Numbered from the stretch's first letter, positions 35,075 to 43,300 are shown. The stretch is 64,000 nt of DNA from Arsenicicoccus bolidensis DSM 15745 (GCF_000426385.1 NZ_AUFG01000009.1:1-64000); one strand, 5' to 3'. Numbers and translations: made by a program. The notes: a model not told the origin generated them from the sequence alone.

Positions 35075-35515
35075 ATGGCTATCCAGAAGCGCTTTCCCGT
35101 CCAGCACTCCGACGTGTTCCCCGCGGGGGCGTGGCTCGGCGGTCCGATCGAGGCGGTGACGGACTTCAACGCTCCCGCCCGCCCGGACGGATCGCGTCCG
35201 CAGCAGCTCGACAAGGACACCGGCCTGCCGCTCTGGTCGGTCCCGATCTTCGACGCGGACGCCGAGGCAGGCAAGAAGGACAAGGCGATCACGGTCAAGA
35301 TCGCAGCGACGCACCAGCCGGTCCCGCCGACGAACGACACCCCCTTCCCGTTCACCGCGGTCGAGTTCGTCGGCCTGACGGCCCTGCCGTGGGTGGACGA
35401 CTCGGGCAACCGGCCCCGCATCGCCTGGTCGTTCAAGGCCGACGGCATCACCGCCCCCGGCGCCTCCCGTAAGACCAACGGGACGGGCAGCCCGGCTGCG
35501 GACAAGGCGGCCTGA
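35075..35515 (+). CDS. pra: Plasmid replication, integration and excision activator (Pra-like)
   Basis: 146 residues: AIQKRFPVQHSDVFPAGAWLGGPIEAV, LDKDTGLPLWSVPIFDADAEAGKKDKAITVKI and VEFVGLTALPWVDDSGNRPRIAWSF. This is the conserved AICE protein annotated after pSAM2 Pra, which turns on repSA, xis and int. AAAGGAG lies 7 bases before ATG 35075. The longer frame from 34967 overlaps the operator region and is rejected. First gene of the transfer/replication operon. Confidence 0.82.
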   Translation: MAIQKRFPVQHSDVFPAGAWLGGPIEAVTDFNAPARPDGSRPQQLDKDTGLPLWSVPIFDADAEAGKKDKAITVKIAATHQPVPPTNDTPFPFTAVEFVGLTALPWVDDSGNRPRIAWSFKADGITAPGASRKTNGTGSPAADKAA

Positions 35516-35517
35516 CG

Positions 35518-35946
35518 ATGACCACCACCACTGCCCCTGTTCTTGGGGTGGGGTCGGGGTTCGCGGTGCTGTGCGGGCTGCTGGACGCCATGCCGCCCGT
35601 GCCCGTTCGTCGGGTCGAGGTCACCGGCGCTCTCCTCGACCCGGGCGACCGCCCCCAGCCGGTCGGTACCGAGGTGCACGTGCACGTCGCCGACCCGGAC
35701 GACGCGCCCACCCTGGCGGCGCACTTCCGTCAGACCGCGTACCGGTCGCACCGCGCGGCGGCGGTCGTCCTCGATGGCGAGTACGCGCACCAGGCGTGGA
35801 CCGGCACCGTCCCCACCGCGGCCGGACCGGTCAGGGTGCGGGTCAGCTCGTGCGAGTACCTGCCCCCGCCGCTGGCCGCGATCACCACCACCCCCCACGA
35901 CCCCGCTGCCCCTCGCGACGCTGGCGCGATGGGTGCGGCTGCCTGA
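35518..35946 (+). CDS. AICE hypothetical protein (142 aa)
   Basis: 142 residues, starting 2 bases after the Pra stop. Contains VPVRRVEVTGALLDPGDRPQPVGTEVHVHVADPDD and AHQAWTGTVPTAAGPVRVRVSSCEYLPP, a beta-rich soluble protein. Position between pra and the translocase is typical for AICE accessory genes. No family recognised. Confidence 0.6.
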   Translation: MTTTTAPVLGVGSGFAVLCGLLDAMPPVPVRRVEVTGALLDPGDRPQPVGTEVHVHVADPDDAPTLAAHFRQTAYRSHRAAAVVLDGEYAHQAWTGTVPTAAGPVRVRVSSCEYLPPPLAAITTTPHDPAAPRDAGAMGAAA

Positions 35947-35957
35947 AAGGCCCCCTG

Positions 35958-36164
35958 ATGATCAACGCACCGCTGTTCGTCGTCGTCCTGCTCGTCACGC
36001 TCATCGCCCTCAAGACCCGCGCCGCGAAAGCCGGCTCAACCGTCCTCGGCCTCGTCCTCGGGTTGTGCCTGGCGTCCACGACCCTCGGTGAGCCGATCCT
36101 GTCCGCGGTCACGCAGATCAGCCAAGGCCTCGTCACCGCCGTCTCCTCGATGGCCAAGCCGTGA
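35958..36164 (+). CDS. Small membrane protein of the transfer operon (68 aa)
   Basis: 68 residues with two hydrophobic segments (about 4-16 and 28-50) and a short basic turn (KTRAAKAG). It overlaps the translocase start by 4 bases (GTGA), which suggests co-translation and a role beside it, such as a spread-type accessory protein. The sequence itself names no family. Confidence 0.6.
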   Translation: MINAPLFVVVLLVTLIALKTRAAKAGSTVLGLVLGLCLASTTLGEPILSAVTQISQGLVTAVSSMAKP

Positions 36165-37873
36165 TGTTCTCCGACACCCAGCCCACGACCCCCGTCACCG
36201 TCCGCCTCGACAACAGCACCGCCCGCGCTCCGTCCCGTGACGGTGGCCAGGGGTTCCTGAACCGTGCCGCCCGCGGCCTCGCCGACACGCTCTCACTTGC
36301 CGTCCACGCACCCCTGCTCGTCGGCCTCGGCCTGTCGATCGGCGCCTGGGTGGGCCTGCTCGTGGCGGGCCGGTTCCTGGTCGCCGCCATCGTCCTCGTG
36401 ATGGTGGCGGCGGCCGGGGTCGCCCTCGCCCACCGGCACCCCGCCGGGGCCCGCCGGCTCGTCGCCGTCCTGGTCGGGCAGGGGTACCGGGCGCTGGTGT
36501 ACCGGCCCCGCTGGGAGGTCGCCTGCCACGCCGCGAACCTCGCCCCCCGCATCGGAACCACCACACACGTCCCCGGCCTGGTGCGTCACACCCGCACCAC
36601 CCACGGCGTCGACATCCTCCTGGTCCGCATGGCCCCCGGCCAGACCCTCACCACCTGGCAGGCGGCTGCAGGGTCGTTGGCAGCGACGTTCACCGCTCAC
36701 ACCATCACCGCCCGCCCCACCGACCGCCCCGGCTGGGTCCTGCTCGACGTCCTGCGCCGCGACCCCCTCGCCGGCGAGACCACCGCCCCCGACCCCGCCC
36801 GCCACACCCCCACCAGCACCAGCACCACCGCTGCTCGTCCTGCCGCGGTCGAGCCGTCGCGGGTCACCCGGGCCCTCACCGGCCTGACCAAGCTCCCGCA
36901 GCGCGCCGGCCTGCCCGCCCTGACCACGGTCGCGCACGAGGACGACCCCCTCGGCGTGGTCCTCGGTGTGGACGAGCACGGACGCCCCCTGACCCTGAAC
37001 CCCTACACCACCGCGCACGCGGGGATGCAGGGCGCGACCCGGTCGGGCAAGTCCTCCGCCTGCTACACCCTGTTGGCTGCGTTAGCGCACCGCGCAGACG
37101 TCATCGTGTGCGGGGTCGACCCCTCCGGACTCCTCCTCGACCCCTTCACCACCGACAACGGGGGACGCGGTGGTGCGTTCATCGCGACCGGCACCAGCCG
37201 GGACGACATCACCCGCGCCGTGACCGTCCTAACGGACATCGTCGCGATGATGGACGCCTGCATCCGGGACCTGCGCGCGAGGGGCGTGGACAAGCTCACC
37301 ACCTTCACCCCCACGACCCCCGCGTGTTGGGTCGTCATGGAGGAATACCCCGGCCTGCTCGCCGCCGCGAAAGCCCTCGACAACGAGGCCGGCACCAAGG
37401 CCGGCGACCGCCTCGCACCCCGCCTCGCCGCCGCCCTCGGACGCATCGTGAAGGAAGGCGCCAAGGTCGGGATCTTCGTCCTCGTCCTCGCCCAGCGCAT
37501 GAGCGCCGACGCCCTCAACACCGACGACCGCATGAACCTCGCCCTGCGCCTCACGCTGCGGGTCGACAACGGTGACGCCGTCGCGATGCTCCACGACGGC
37601 ATCACCCGCGACCACGTCCACGCCGTCCGCACCTTCGCCCCCGGCGTCGCCCTCGTCGAGTCCCCCGGCACCGGCGTCCGCCGGGTGCGCCTGCACTACA
37701 CCGACTACGCCACCTACCGGACCCGCGTCGCCGCCGGCATCACCGCCACCGCACCCGCCCCCGCCATCAGTTCTGACGGCACCCCCACCGTCGACCTCGT
37801 CGGCGAAGTCATCACCCTCCCCACCACCGACAACACCGCCGCCACCGTCACCTGTGAGGAGGACGCCGCATGA
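36161..37873 (+). CDS. FtsK/SpoIIIE-type DNA translocase (TraB/TraSA-like)
   Basis: 570 residues. Two membrane helices (about 45-90) are followed by a motor domain with Walker A GATRSGKSS and Walker B-like ACWVVMEEYPG, plus IVKEGAKVGIFVLVLAQRM. Actinobacterial AICEs move double-stranded DNA from cell to cell with this one hexameric pump. GTG 36161 overlaps the upstream stop, and ATG 36164 is an in-frame alternative. It overlaps the WhiB-like gene by 4 bases. Confidence 0.9.
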   Translation: MMFSDTQPTTPVTVRLDNSTARAPSRDGGQGFLNRAARGLADTLSLAVHAPLLVGLGLSIGAWVGLLVAGRFLVAAIVLVMVAAAGVALAHRHPAGARRLVAVLVGQGYRALVYRPRWEVACHAANLAPRIGTTTHVPGLVRHTRTTHGVDILLVRMAPGQTLTTWQAAAGSLAATFTAHTITARPTDRPGWVLLDVLRRDPLAGETTAPDPARHTPTSTSTTAARPAAVEPSRVTRALTGLTKLPQRAGLPALTTVAHEDDPLGVVLGVDEHGRPLTLNPYTTAHAGMQGATRSGKSSACYTLLAALAHRADVIVCGVDPSGLLLDPFTTDNGGRGGAFIATGTSRDDITRAVTVLTDIVAMMDACIRDLRARGVDKLTTFTPTTPACWVVMEEYPGLLAAAKALDNEAGTKAGDRLAPRLAAALGRIVKEGAKVGIFVLVLAQRMSADALNTDDRMNLALRLTLRVDNGDAVAMLHDGITRDHVHAVRTFAPGVALVESPGTGVRRVRLHYTDYATYRTRVAAGITATAPAPAISSDGTPTVDLVGEVITLPTTDNTAATVTCEEDAA

Positions 37874-38190
37874 GCAGCCCGTGGCAGGCCTCGGCCGCCT
37901 GCGCGCCCCGCCTCGACCTGCCCTGGACCGCCGACCGCGCGGACCTCACCGAATGGCAGGCGATCAGCATGACCGCGATCTGTGACGCCTGCCCCGTCCT
38001 AACCGCCTGCACGAGCGCCGTCGCAGCCCTCGACATCACCGGCGGCTGGTGGGCCGGAACCGACCGCGACCCCCTCGCCACCGAACCCACCAGCCTGGTC
38101 CCGATCACGTGGCGGCCCCTGCTGACCCGCACCGGTCGCAGCCTGGGCGCCCAGGCCGCCCTCGACCTCGACGGACTGGCCGCGGCATGA
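37870..38190 (+). CDS. WhiB-like iron-sulfur regulator
   Basis: 106 residues with Cys11, Cys38, Cys41 and Cys47 in the WhiB pattern C...CxxCxxxxxC, followed by GGWWAGTDR in the place of the G-V/I-W-G-G turn. These four Cys hold a 4Fe-4S cluster that binds sigma factor region 4. It sits between the translocase and rep with 4-base overlaps on both sides. WhiB proteins occur in other actinobacterial phages and AICEs. It could tie transfer or replication to redox state. Confidence 0.82.
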   Translation: MSSPWQASAACAPRLDLPWTADRADLTEWQAISMTAICDACPVLTACTSAVAALDITGGWWAGTDRDPLATEPTSLVPITWRPLLTRTGRSLGAQAALDLDGLAAA

Positions 38191-39752
38191 CCGTTCTGGA
38201 CAGCCACAGTGGCGCACCCTCCACGACCCGGGGTGCGTTCCCGGGGTTCGGTGAGGGTGCACCACTGGACCTGCCCAGCCTCACCACCGACCAGCAGACC
38301 GGCATCCTGTCCCGCCTCCTCGACGGCACCGCCGACGCCTTCGCCGACGCTCTCGCGTCCGTGGGCAACTGCGCCCACCCGATCCGCCTCCACGGCTCAT
38401 CGACCACCATCGACACGGCCACGGGGGAAGTCCTGTCGTCGTTCTCCTCGACCGACGCACCCCTCGGCGTGCTGCTCACCCCGTGCGGCAACCGCCGCGC
38501 CCACGCCTGCCCCGCCTGCTCTCGCGTCTATGCCCGCGACACGTTCGAAGTCATTCGCTCCGGCGTCGTCGGCGGTAAGACCGTGCCCCCGACCGTCGCC
38601 CAGGCACCGCTGCTGTTCGTCACGCTCACCGCGCCCTCGTTCGGATTCGTCCACGGCGTCCGCCCCGATGGTGGCCGGTGCCGTCCGCGCTCCTGTGATC
38701 GGGCACCCCGCTGCTCGCACGGAACCCGCCTCTCCTGCCATGCCACGCACCAGGACGGAGACGACATCGTCGGGTCCCCCCTGTGCTGGGACTGCTACGA
38801 CTGGACATCCGCCGTCGTATGGCAGTGGTTCGCCCCCGAGCTGTGGCGACGCACCACCATCGCGATACGACGAGCCCTCGCACGACACCTCGGCACCAAG
38901 CCCTCACGGCTCAAGCTCGTTGCGTCCGTCCAGTTCGCCAAAGTCGCGGAATACCAGGAACGAGGACTCATCCACTTCCACGCCCTCATCCGCGTCGACG
39001 GGCCCAACGGACCCGGCAGCCGCTCACCCCTGGACGGGGACGCCTTCGCCGACGTGCTGCGCAGTGTCCTGCCGGCCATCTCGTTCGTGGCACCGCCGAC
39101 CGACGAGGACGACCGCGGCCGCATCATCACCTGGGGCCGACAACTCGACATCCGCACCATCAACCACGGGCCCACACACCTTCGCACAGCGGACACGCTC
39201 GCCCCCGAGCAGGTCGCCGGTTACCTCGCGAAGTACGCGACAAAGGACTCCACCGACCTTCGCCACGGCACCTCGCAGCGTCCCCACCTTGCGCGGCTGG
39301 ACGCAGAGTGCCGCCGGCTGCACACCCTTGCGGTCCAACGCACCCACGATCGGCGGTCGGGCCTGCCGACCAAGGTCCCGCTGGACGCCAAGACCCAGCC
39401 GGACCCCTATCTCCTCCTCGGCAAGTGGGCGCACTGTCTCGGCTTCCGTGGCCACTTCGCCACGAAGTCGCGCCGCTACTCCGTCACCCTCGGCCGCCTT
39501 CGCCGAGCCCGGGAACGCTACCGCCGGGCCGTCATGACCGCACAACGCGAAGGCCAGCCCCTGGACCTCCGCGACCTCGAAGCGCGACTGCTCGCCGACG
39601 ACGACGAAGAGACCACTCTCGTCGTCGGCTCGTGGACGTACGCAGGGACCGGCTGGCCTCGCCCGGGGGACGCCGCCCTCGCGGCCTCCGCTGCCGCCCG
39701 TGCGCGGGAGTACGACAAGTGGAAGGCCGAACAGCGCAAAACGACCCACTGA
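38187..39752 (+). CDS. repSA: RepSA-type rolling-circle replication initiator
   Basis: 521 residues. A zinc-binding region (CGNRRAHACPACSRVYARDTF, and CDRAPRCSHG...CWDCYDW) precedes the nuclease motifs GLIHFHALIRVD (metal-binding H-F-H) and VAGYLAKYATK (catalytic Tyr). This is the pSAM2 RepSA arrangement: it nicks the origin and starts rolling-circle replication of the excised circle. The start ATG 38187 overlaps the WhiB stop. Longer frames in this area are shadows. Confidence 0.88.
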   Translation: MTVLDSHSGAPSTTRGAFPGFGEGAPLDLPSLTTDQQTGILSRLLDGTADAFADALASVGNCAHPIRLHGSSTTIDTATGEVLSSFSSTDAPLGVLLTPCGNRRAHACPACSRVYARDTFEVIRSGVVGGKTVPPTVAQAPLLFVTLTAPSFGFVHGVRPDGGRCRPRSCDRAPRCSHGTRLSCHATHQDGDDIVGSPLCWDCYDWTSAVVWQWFAPELWRRTTIAIRRALARHLGTKPSRLKLVASVQFAKVAEYQERGLIHFHALIRVDGPNGPGSRSPLDGDAFADVLRSVLPAISFVAPPTDEDDRGRIITWGRQLDIRTINHGPTHLRTADTLAPEQVAGYLAKYATKDSTDLRHGTSQRPHLARLDAECRRLHTLAVQRTHDRRSGLPTKVPLDAKTQPDPYLLLGKWAHCLGFRGHFATKSRRYSVTLGRLRRARERYRRAVMTAQREGQPLDLRDLEARLLADDDEETTLVVGSWTYAGTGWPRPGDAALAASAAARAREYDKWKAEQRKTTH

Positions 39753-39782
39753 CTCCCCACCCCATGACGAAAGGACCCGACC

Positions 39783-39971
39783 ATGTGCAATCGCCTCGAC
39801 CCGCTGTGGACACCCGCTCAGCTTGCCGAGTACCTGGGCATCCCTGTCCAGACGCTCTACGACTGGAACTGGAAGGGGCACGGCCCGACTCCGATCAAGA
39901 TCGGCCGGCACCTGCGGTACCGGGAGAGCGACATAATGGCGTGGCTCGACGTGTGCACCGCGGCGGCCTGA
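39783..39971 (+). CDS. xis: Excisionase (Xis), MerR-like HTH
   Basis: 62 residues: LWTPAQLAEYLGIPVQTLYDWNWKGHGPTPIKIGRHLRYRESDIMAWL is a MerR/Xis-type HTH. It binds next to the att site and directs the integrase to excision. It lies two bases before int. AAAGGAC precedes the ATG. Confidence 0.9.
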   Translation: MCNRLDPLWTPAQLAEYLGIPVQTLYDWNWKGHGPTPIKIGRHLRYRESDIMAWLDVCTAAA

Positions 39972-39973
39972 CG

Positions 39974-41194
39974 ATGCCTCGACGCTCTCTCGAGCCAGGA
40001 ACATGGGGTGAGATCACGACGACCAAGGAGGTCACCGACGCGGGGACCCTCTGGCGGTGCCGGGCCAAGTTCCGTGCCTTCGACGGTCGCGCGCGTGTCA
40101 TCCAGCGCTCCGCCCCGACCCGCAAGGCCGCCCGGCAGGCCCTCGACGACGCACTGTCAGAGGCGTCCGCCCAAGGACAGGGCGTCCTCACTTCACAGGA
40201 CACCTTCGAGACCGCCGTCACCGCATGGCTCGACGACCTGGCCCAGCTTGTCGCCATGGGTGAGCGTTCCCCCTCGACGCTTGACCACTATCGGCACACC
40301 TGGACCAAGCACGTTTCACCCGCCCTCGGCGGGCTGCGACTGGCTCAGGTCACCGTCCCCGTGGTGGACCGCTTCATCGTCAGCCTGCACGGCAAAATCG
40401 GCCCGGCGACCGCCCGCACCTCTCGCGCCATCGTGTCCGGCGCTATGGGGCGGGCTGTCCGAGAGGGCGCGGTCGCCTCCAACCCCGCCCGTGACGTTCG
40501 GCGCTTGAGCATTCGCCCCAAGAAGGCCCCGCGCGCCCTGACTGACGAGGAGCGCACCCGCTGGTTCCTGGCCCTGGCCCAGAGTGAGGTCGCCGTGCGT
40601 CACGAACTCCCACAACTTTCGGCCTTCATGCTCGCCACGGGCGTCCGCATCGGCGAGGCACTCGCGCTGGTCTGGCGGGAGGTGGACCTCGTCGCGGGTA
40701 CCGCACACATCACGTCGACCCTGATCCGGGTCAAGGGTGAAGGGCTGATCCGCAAGGACACCAAGACCCAGGCCGGTGATCGACCTCTGGTGCTGCCACT
40801 GTGGTGCGTCGCGATGCTTCGAGAGCGGGCCTCGGTCGGGGTGGGGCCCGACGAGCCGGTCTTCGGGAGCATCAACGGCACTTTCCGGGACCCGCGCAAC
40901 GTGTCACGGTGGATGGCTCAGGCGCGCCAGGACGCCGGGCTCGAATGGATGACGTCCCACTCGTGGCGCAAGACCACGGCATCTGTGCTCGACGGGTCGG
41001 GGCTGCCGGCTCGCGTGATCGCGGACCAACTCGGCCACTCTCGTGTGTCGATGACTCAGGACGTCTACCTCGGGCGTCGGATGGCTGACCCGCGCGTCGT
41101 CGAAGCTCTCGAACTCATCAACCCAAGGTTGGCACTCGGTCGGGAAAAGAGTGACGAAACGAGTGACGAGCCCATCGACGGTGAGGTGCTGTGA
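39974..41194 (+). CDS. int: Tyrosine site-specific integrase
   Basis: 406 residues. An N-terminal arm domain, a core-binding SAM-like domain (about 75-165) and a catalytic domain with Arg225 (ATGVRIGEAL), His329 and Arg332 (SHSWRK), His355 (LGHSRVSM) and Tyr365 (DVYLGR) are all present. It targets the 3' end of tRNA-Thr, which starts 20 bases downstream. The C-terminal tail (KSDETSDEPIDGEVL) is encoded by the DNA that also forms the candidate arm site. Confidence 0.93.
   Translation: MPRRSLEPGTWGEITTTKEVTDAGTLWRCRAKFRAFDGRARVIQRSAPTRKAARQALDDALSEASAQGQGVLTSQDTFETAVTAWLDDLAQLVAMGERSPSTLDHYRHTWTKHVSPALGGLRLAQVTVPVVDRFIVSLHGKIGPATARTSRAIVSGAMGRAVREGAVASNPARDVRRLSIRPKKAPRALTDEERTRWFLALAQSEVAVRHELPQLSAFMLATGVRIGEALALVWREVDLVAGTAHITSTLIRVKGEGLIRKDTKTQAGDRPLVLPLWCVAMLRERASVGVGPDEPVFGSINGTFRDPRNVSRWMAQARQDAGLEWMTSHSWRKTTASVLDGSGLPARVIADQLGHSRVSMTQDVYLGRRMADPRVVEALELINPRLALGREKSDETSDEPIDGEVL
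41144..41159 (+). repeat. 16-bp direct repeat, candidate integrase arm site (right)
   Basis: Identical to 25793-25808 and located inside the last codons of int, 55 bases from the att core. Confidence 0.5.
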
Positions 41195-41213
41195 TGGAAA
41201 ACCGCTGGTCAGA

Positions 41214-41243
41214 GAGCTGGAGAAGGGACTCGAACCCTCAACC
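41214..41243. repeat. attR, within the 3' end of tRNA-Thr
   Basis: Thirty bases identical to 25642-25671, running from just past the tRNA 3' end through the T arm into the variable loop. Confidence 0.9.
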
Positions 41244-41287
41244 CCCTGTTTACAAGACAGGTGCGCTACCGATTGCGCCACTCCAGC
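41215..41287 (-). tRNA. tRNA-Thr (anticodon TGT)
   Basis: 73 bases fold as a full cloverleaf: acceptor GCTGGAG/CTCCAGC, D arm GCGC/GCGC, anticodon stem CCTGT/ACAGG with loop CTTGTAA (anticodon TGT, reads ACA), T stem GAGGG/CCCTT (one G-T) with TTCGAGT, and discriminator T. CCA is not encoded. The AICE is inserted at its 3' end and restores the full gene. Confidence 0.95.
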
Positions 41288-41426
41288 GGGATGACGGCGG
41301 CTCCGTCGCGCGGCGGGCCTCCGTCATACCTGCCGTCCGATCCTAGTCGTCGAGCACCCCGCCGACGAACTTCCGGCACTGCACCTGCAGGCAGCGTGCC
41401 CGGTCGCCACGGCAGAGCATCCTCTC

Positions 41427-41462
41427 ATATAACTATGCTGTGATATAACTATCAAGTGATAG
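41427..41462. promoter_or_regulatory. AT-rich promoter/operator of the ArsR gene
   Basis: A 10-bp direct repeat ATATAACTAT (41427-41436, 41443-41452) and the palindrome CTATC-AAGT-GATAG (41449-41462), which covers the GTG start. The AT-rich block stands out in this GC-rich DNA. Autorepression by the ArsR protein at its own start codon is likely. Confidence 0.65.
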
Positions 41463-41803
41463 CCATCGACGCCCTCGCCGACCCGGTGCGGCGGTACGTG
41501 ATCGAGGTGCTCGCCACCGGTGAGCGCTCAGCCGGGGAGCTCACGCAGGCCGTGGCGGACAGGTTCGGCATCAGCCAGCCTGCGACGTCGCGACACCTGC
41601 GCGTGCTCAGGGAGGCCGGCCTCGTCCGCGTACGGACCGACGGGGCGCGCCGACTCTTCACGATCAACCAACAAGGGATCGAGGACGTCGAGGGCTGGCT
41701 GCGGGACATCCGCCAGGCCTGGACGGCCGCCTTCTCGTCGCTCGAAGCCGAGGTGGCCCGCAACCAGCAGGCTCCAGGTGCAGCGCCAGGAGGGAAGCCA
41801 TGA
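41456..41803 (+). CDS. ArsR-family repressor
   Basis: 115 residues: ALADPVRRYVIEVLATGERSAGELTQAVADRFGISQPATSRHLRVLREAGLVRVRTDGARRLF is a winged helix of the ArsR type that lacks the metal Cys motif, as in the group paired with SRPBCC proteins. GTG 41456 starts it, inside its presumed operator. It overlaps the next gene by 4 bases. Confidence 0.9.
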   Translation: MIAIDALADPVRRYVIEVLATGERSAGELTQAVADRFGISQPATSRHLRVLREAGLVRVRTDGARRLFTINQQGIEDVEGWLRDIRQAWTAAFSSLEAEVARNQQAPGAAPGGKP

Positions 41804-42414
41804 ACCTCGCTCAGCAGATCAACGCCGTCACCCGCCGCGTCGCGCAGGACGGTACGGACCACGTCGTCACCCTCGAGCAGACGCTTCGCACGACGCCGTA
41901 TGACGCCTGGGACGCCTGCACCAACCCTGAACGCCTGGGGCGCTGGTTCGAGCCGGTCGAGGGCGACCTCGGCCTGGGCGGTCGATACCGCCTCACCGAG
42001 AGCGGCACGCACGGCACCATCGAGGTCTGCGACAGCCCCCGGGCGTTCCGCATCACCTGGACGCATGGCGACGACACGAGCACGGTCGACGTCACGTTCG
42101 TTGCCGACGGCACGGACACCACCATCCAGCTCCGGCACACCATCCCCCACAACGACCACTGGGAGACCTATGGCCCTGCGGCGACCGGCGTGGGCTGGGA
42201 CGGCTCGCTGCTCGCGCTGTCCCTGATGCTGTCCGGTGACCCCGGGTCAGGGCGCGCAGAGATGACCTCGTTCGACGACACGGAGGCCGGGCGCGCGTTC
42301 GTCGCCGACACTGCGGCCGCCTGGCAGCAGGCGCACATCGCGTCGGGGGTCGCGCCGGATCAGGCGCGAGCGTCGTCCGAGCGGACCGTCGCGTTCTACA
42401 CGAGCGAGTCCTAG
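41800..42414 (+). CDS. SRPBCC (AHSA1-like) domain protein
   Basis: 204 residues. The START-like ligand-binding fold reads VTLEQTLRTTPYDAWDACTNPERLGRWFEPVEGDLGLGGRYRL, then EVCDSPRAFRITWTHGDDTSTVDVTF and TIQLRHTIPHNDHWETYGPAATGVGWDGSLLAL. Such proteins are regularly coded next to an ArsR regulator. They bind hydrophobic ligands, and the true ligand is unknown. Coupled to the ArsR gene. Confidence 0.88.
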   Translation: MNLAQQINAVTRRVAQDGTDHVVTLEQTLRTTPYDAWDACTNPERLGRWFEPVEGDLGLGGRYRLTESGTHGTIEVCDSPRAFRITWTHGDDTSTVDVTFVADGTDTTIQLRHTIPHNDHWETYGPAATGVGWDGSLLALSLMLSGDPGSGRAEMTSFDDTEAGRAFVADTAAAWQQAHIASGVAPDQARASSERTVAFYTSES

Positions 42415-42528
42415 TCGTCCGACCGCGAGAGCCGGGCCCAGCGGAGGCGCACCCCGCGGCGAGGATGTCTCGCCCTGCAGCAGGAGACAGGCGAGACGCC
42501 GGCGCAGCAGGAGTGCCCGGGCATGACG

Positions 42529-42565
42529 GAGGGCCGGCATCCCCCTCGGAGATATGCCGGCCCTC
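42529..42565 (-). terminator. Terminator of the first Rpf-like gene
   Basis: GAGGGCCGGCAT (42529-42540) pairs perfectly with 42554-42565 around a 13-base loop, 42 bases after the stop of the Rpf-like gene on the minus strand. It may also end the SRPBCC transcript. Confidence 0.8.
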
Positions 42566-42606
42566 GATGTCACGAGCTGGGGCAGGGCGTGCGCGACGCC
42601 CCGCGC

Positions 42607-43158
42607 TCAGCGGCGGACGTAGACGCGCACGTAGTAGCGCTTGCCCGAGCGGGTGTAGCGCTTCTTGAGCACGTAACGCTTCTTGGTGACGTAGCGCTTC
42701 TTCTTGACGACGCGCTTCTTGACGACCTTCTTGGCGACGGCCTTGCGGACCGTGGAGCGCGAGGCCGGAGCAGCGGCGCCGCCACGGGTCAGGCCGGCGC
42801 GGCGCGAGCAGACGGGCCAGGCGCCCGGGCCCTGGCCAGCGAGGACGCGCTCGGCGATGGCGATCTGCTGGGCCTTGGAGGCGCGGTTGGCGGTCGGGGC
42901 GTAGGCGCCGCCGCCGTAGCCGAGCCAGGTGGAGCGGGAGAACTGCAGGCCGCCGTAGTAGCCGTTGCCGGTGGCGATGTTCCAGCGACCGCCGGACTCG
43001 CAGGCGGCGACCTTGTCCCAGGTGCCGACGGAGGCGGCGTTGGCGGAGCCGGCGGCGGCGATGCCGCCACCCATCGCGAGGGCGGCCGTGGTGAGGCCGA
43101 CGGTGGCGATGCGCTTGACGCGCTTGGACGCGCCGGAATGACGGGGGGTGTAACGCAT
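42607..43158 (-). CDS. Rpf-like transglycosylase with basic Lys/Arg/Tyr tail
   Basis: 183 residues. A signal peptide to about residue 42 (ANAA) is followed by the Rpf domain (TWDKVAACESGGRWNIATGNGYYGGLQFSRSTWLGYGG, VLAGQGPGAWPVCSRRAGL), with the catalytic Glu in ACESGG. The last 50 residues are a Lys/Arg/Tyr-rich repeat region (KKRYVTKKRYVLKKRYTR) that could bind teichoic acids or peptidoglycan. Rpf enzymes cut the glycan and help dormant cells regrow. A ydaO-type riboswitch precedes it. Confidence 0.88.
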   Translation of the reverse strand: MRYTPRHSGASKRVKRIATVGLTTAALAMGGGIAAAGSANAASVGTWDKVAACESGGRWNIATGNGYYGGLQFSRSTWLGYGGGAYAPTANRASKAQQIAIAERVLAGQGPGAWPVCSRRAGLTRGGAAAPASRSTVRKAVAKKVVKKRVVKKKRYVTKKRYVLKKRYTRSGKRYYVRVYVRR

Positions 43159-43171
43159 GGGGGGAGTTCCT

Positions 43172-43300
43172 CTCCTGACGACGCCTGTGAAGTGAGCTGT
43201 CGGGTTCGGGCGGTCAGGTGCCCGGCCGCTGCTGCGGCTTCACCCCAAGACCCGCGAGGCGGGTCGAATTGGGTCCTCCACTGTCATCCTGCGCTCGGAG
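43172..43300 (-). promoter_or_regulatory. ydaO/yuaA-type c-di-AMP riboswitch, copy 1
   Basis: On the minus strand the leader shows the features of this class in order: GGATGACA...GAGGACCC, GGGGTGAAGCCGC, a CGGCCGGGCACC helix, GAACCCGACAGCTCACTTC and ACAGGCGTCGTCAGGAGAGG. The end lies just before the ATG at 43158. In other actinobacteria this class controls rpf genes, with c-di-AMP lowering expression. Confidence 0.8.

Larger units (their letters stand above)
25642..41243 (+). mobile_element. Actinomycete integrative and conjugative element (AICE) in tRNA-Thr
   Basis: About 15.6 kb between a 30-bp direct repeat, with the full tRNA at the right end. The backbone from 35 to 41 kb has the pSAM2-type order: Pra-like activator, small proteins, FtsK/TraB translocase, WhiB-like protein, RepSA initiator, Xis, Int. 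The Nudix, HD and Xre genes are also typical of such elements. The left half carries restriction-modification and unknown cargo. AICEs excise, replicate by rolling circle and transfer as double-stranded DNA using a single translocase. All core genes are intact, so mobility is plausible. Confidence 0.9.

Noticed and set aside
38783-41194. 803-residue open frame
   Set aside because: Only the part from 39974 is real (integrase). The front is a shadow of repSA.
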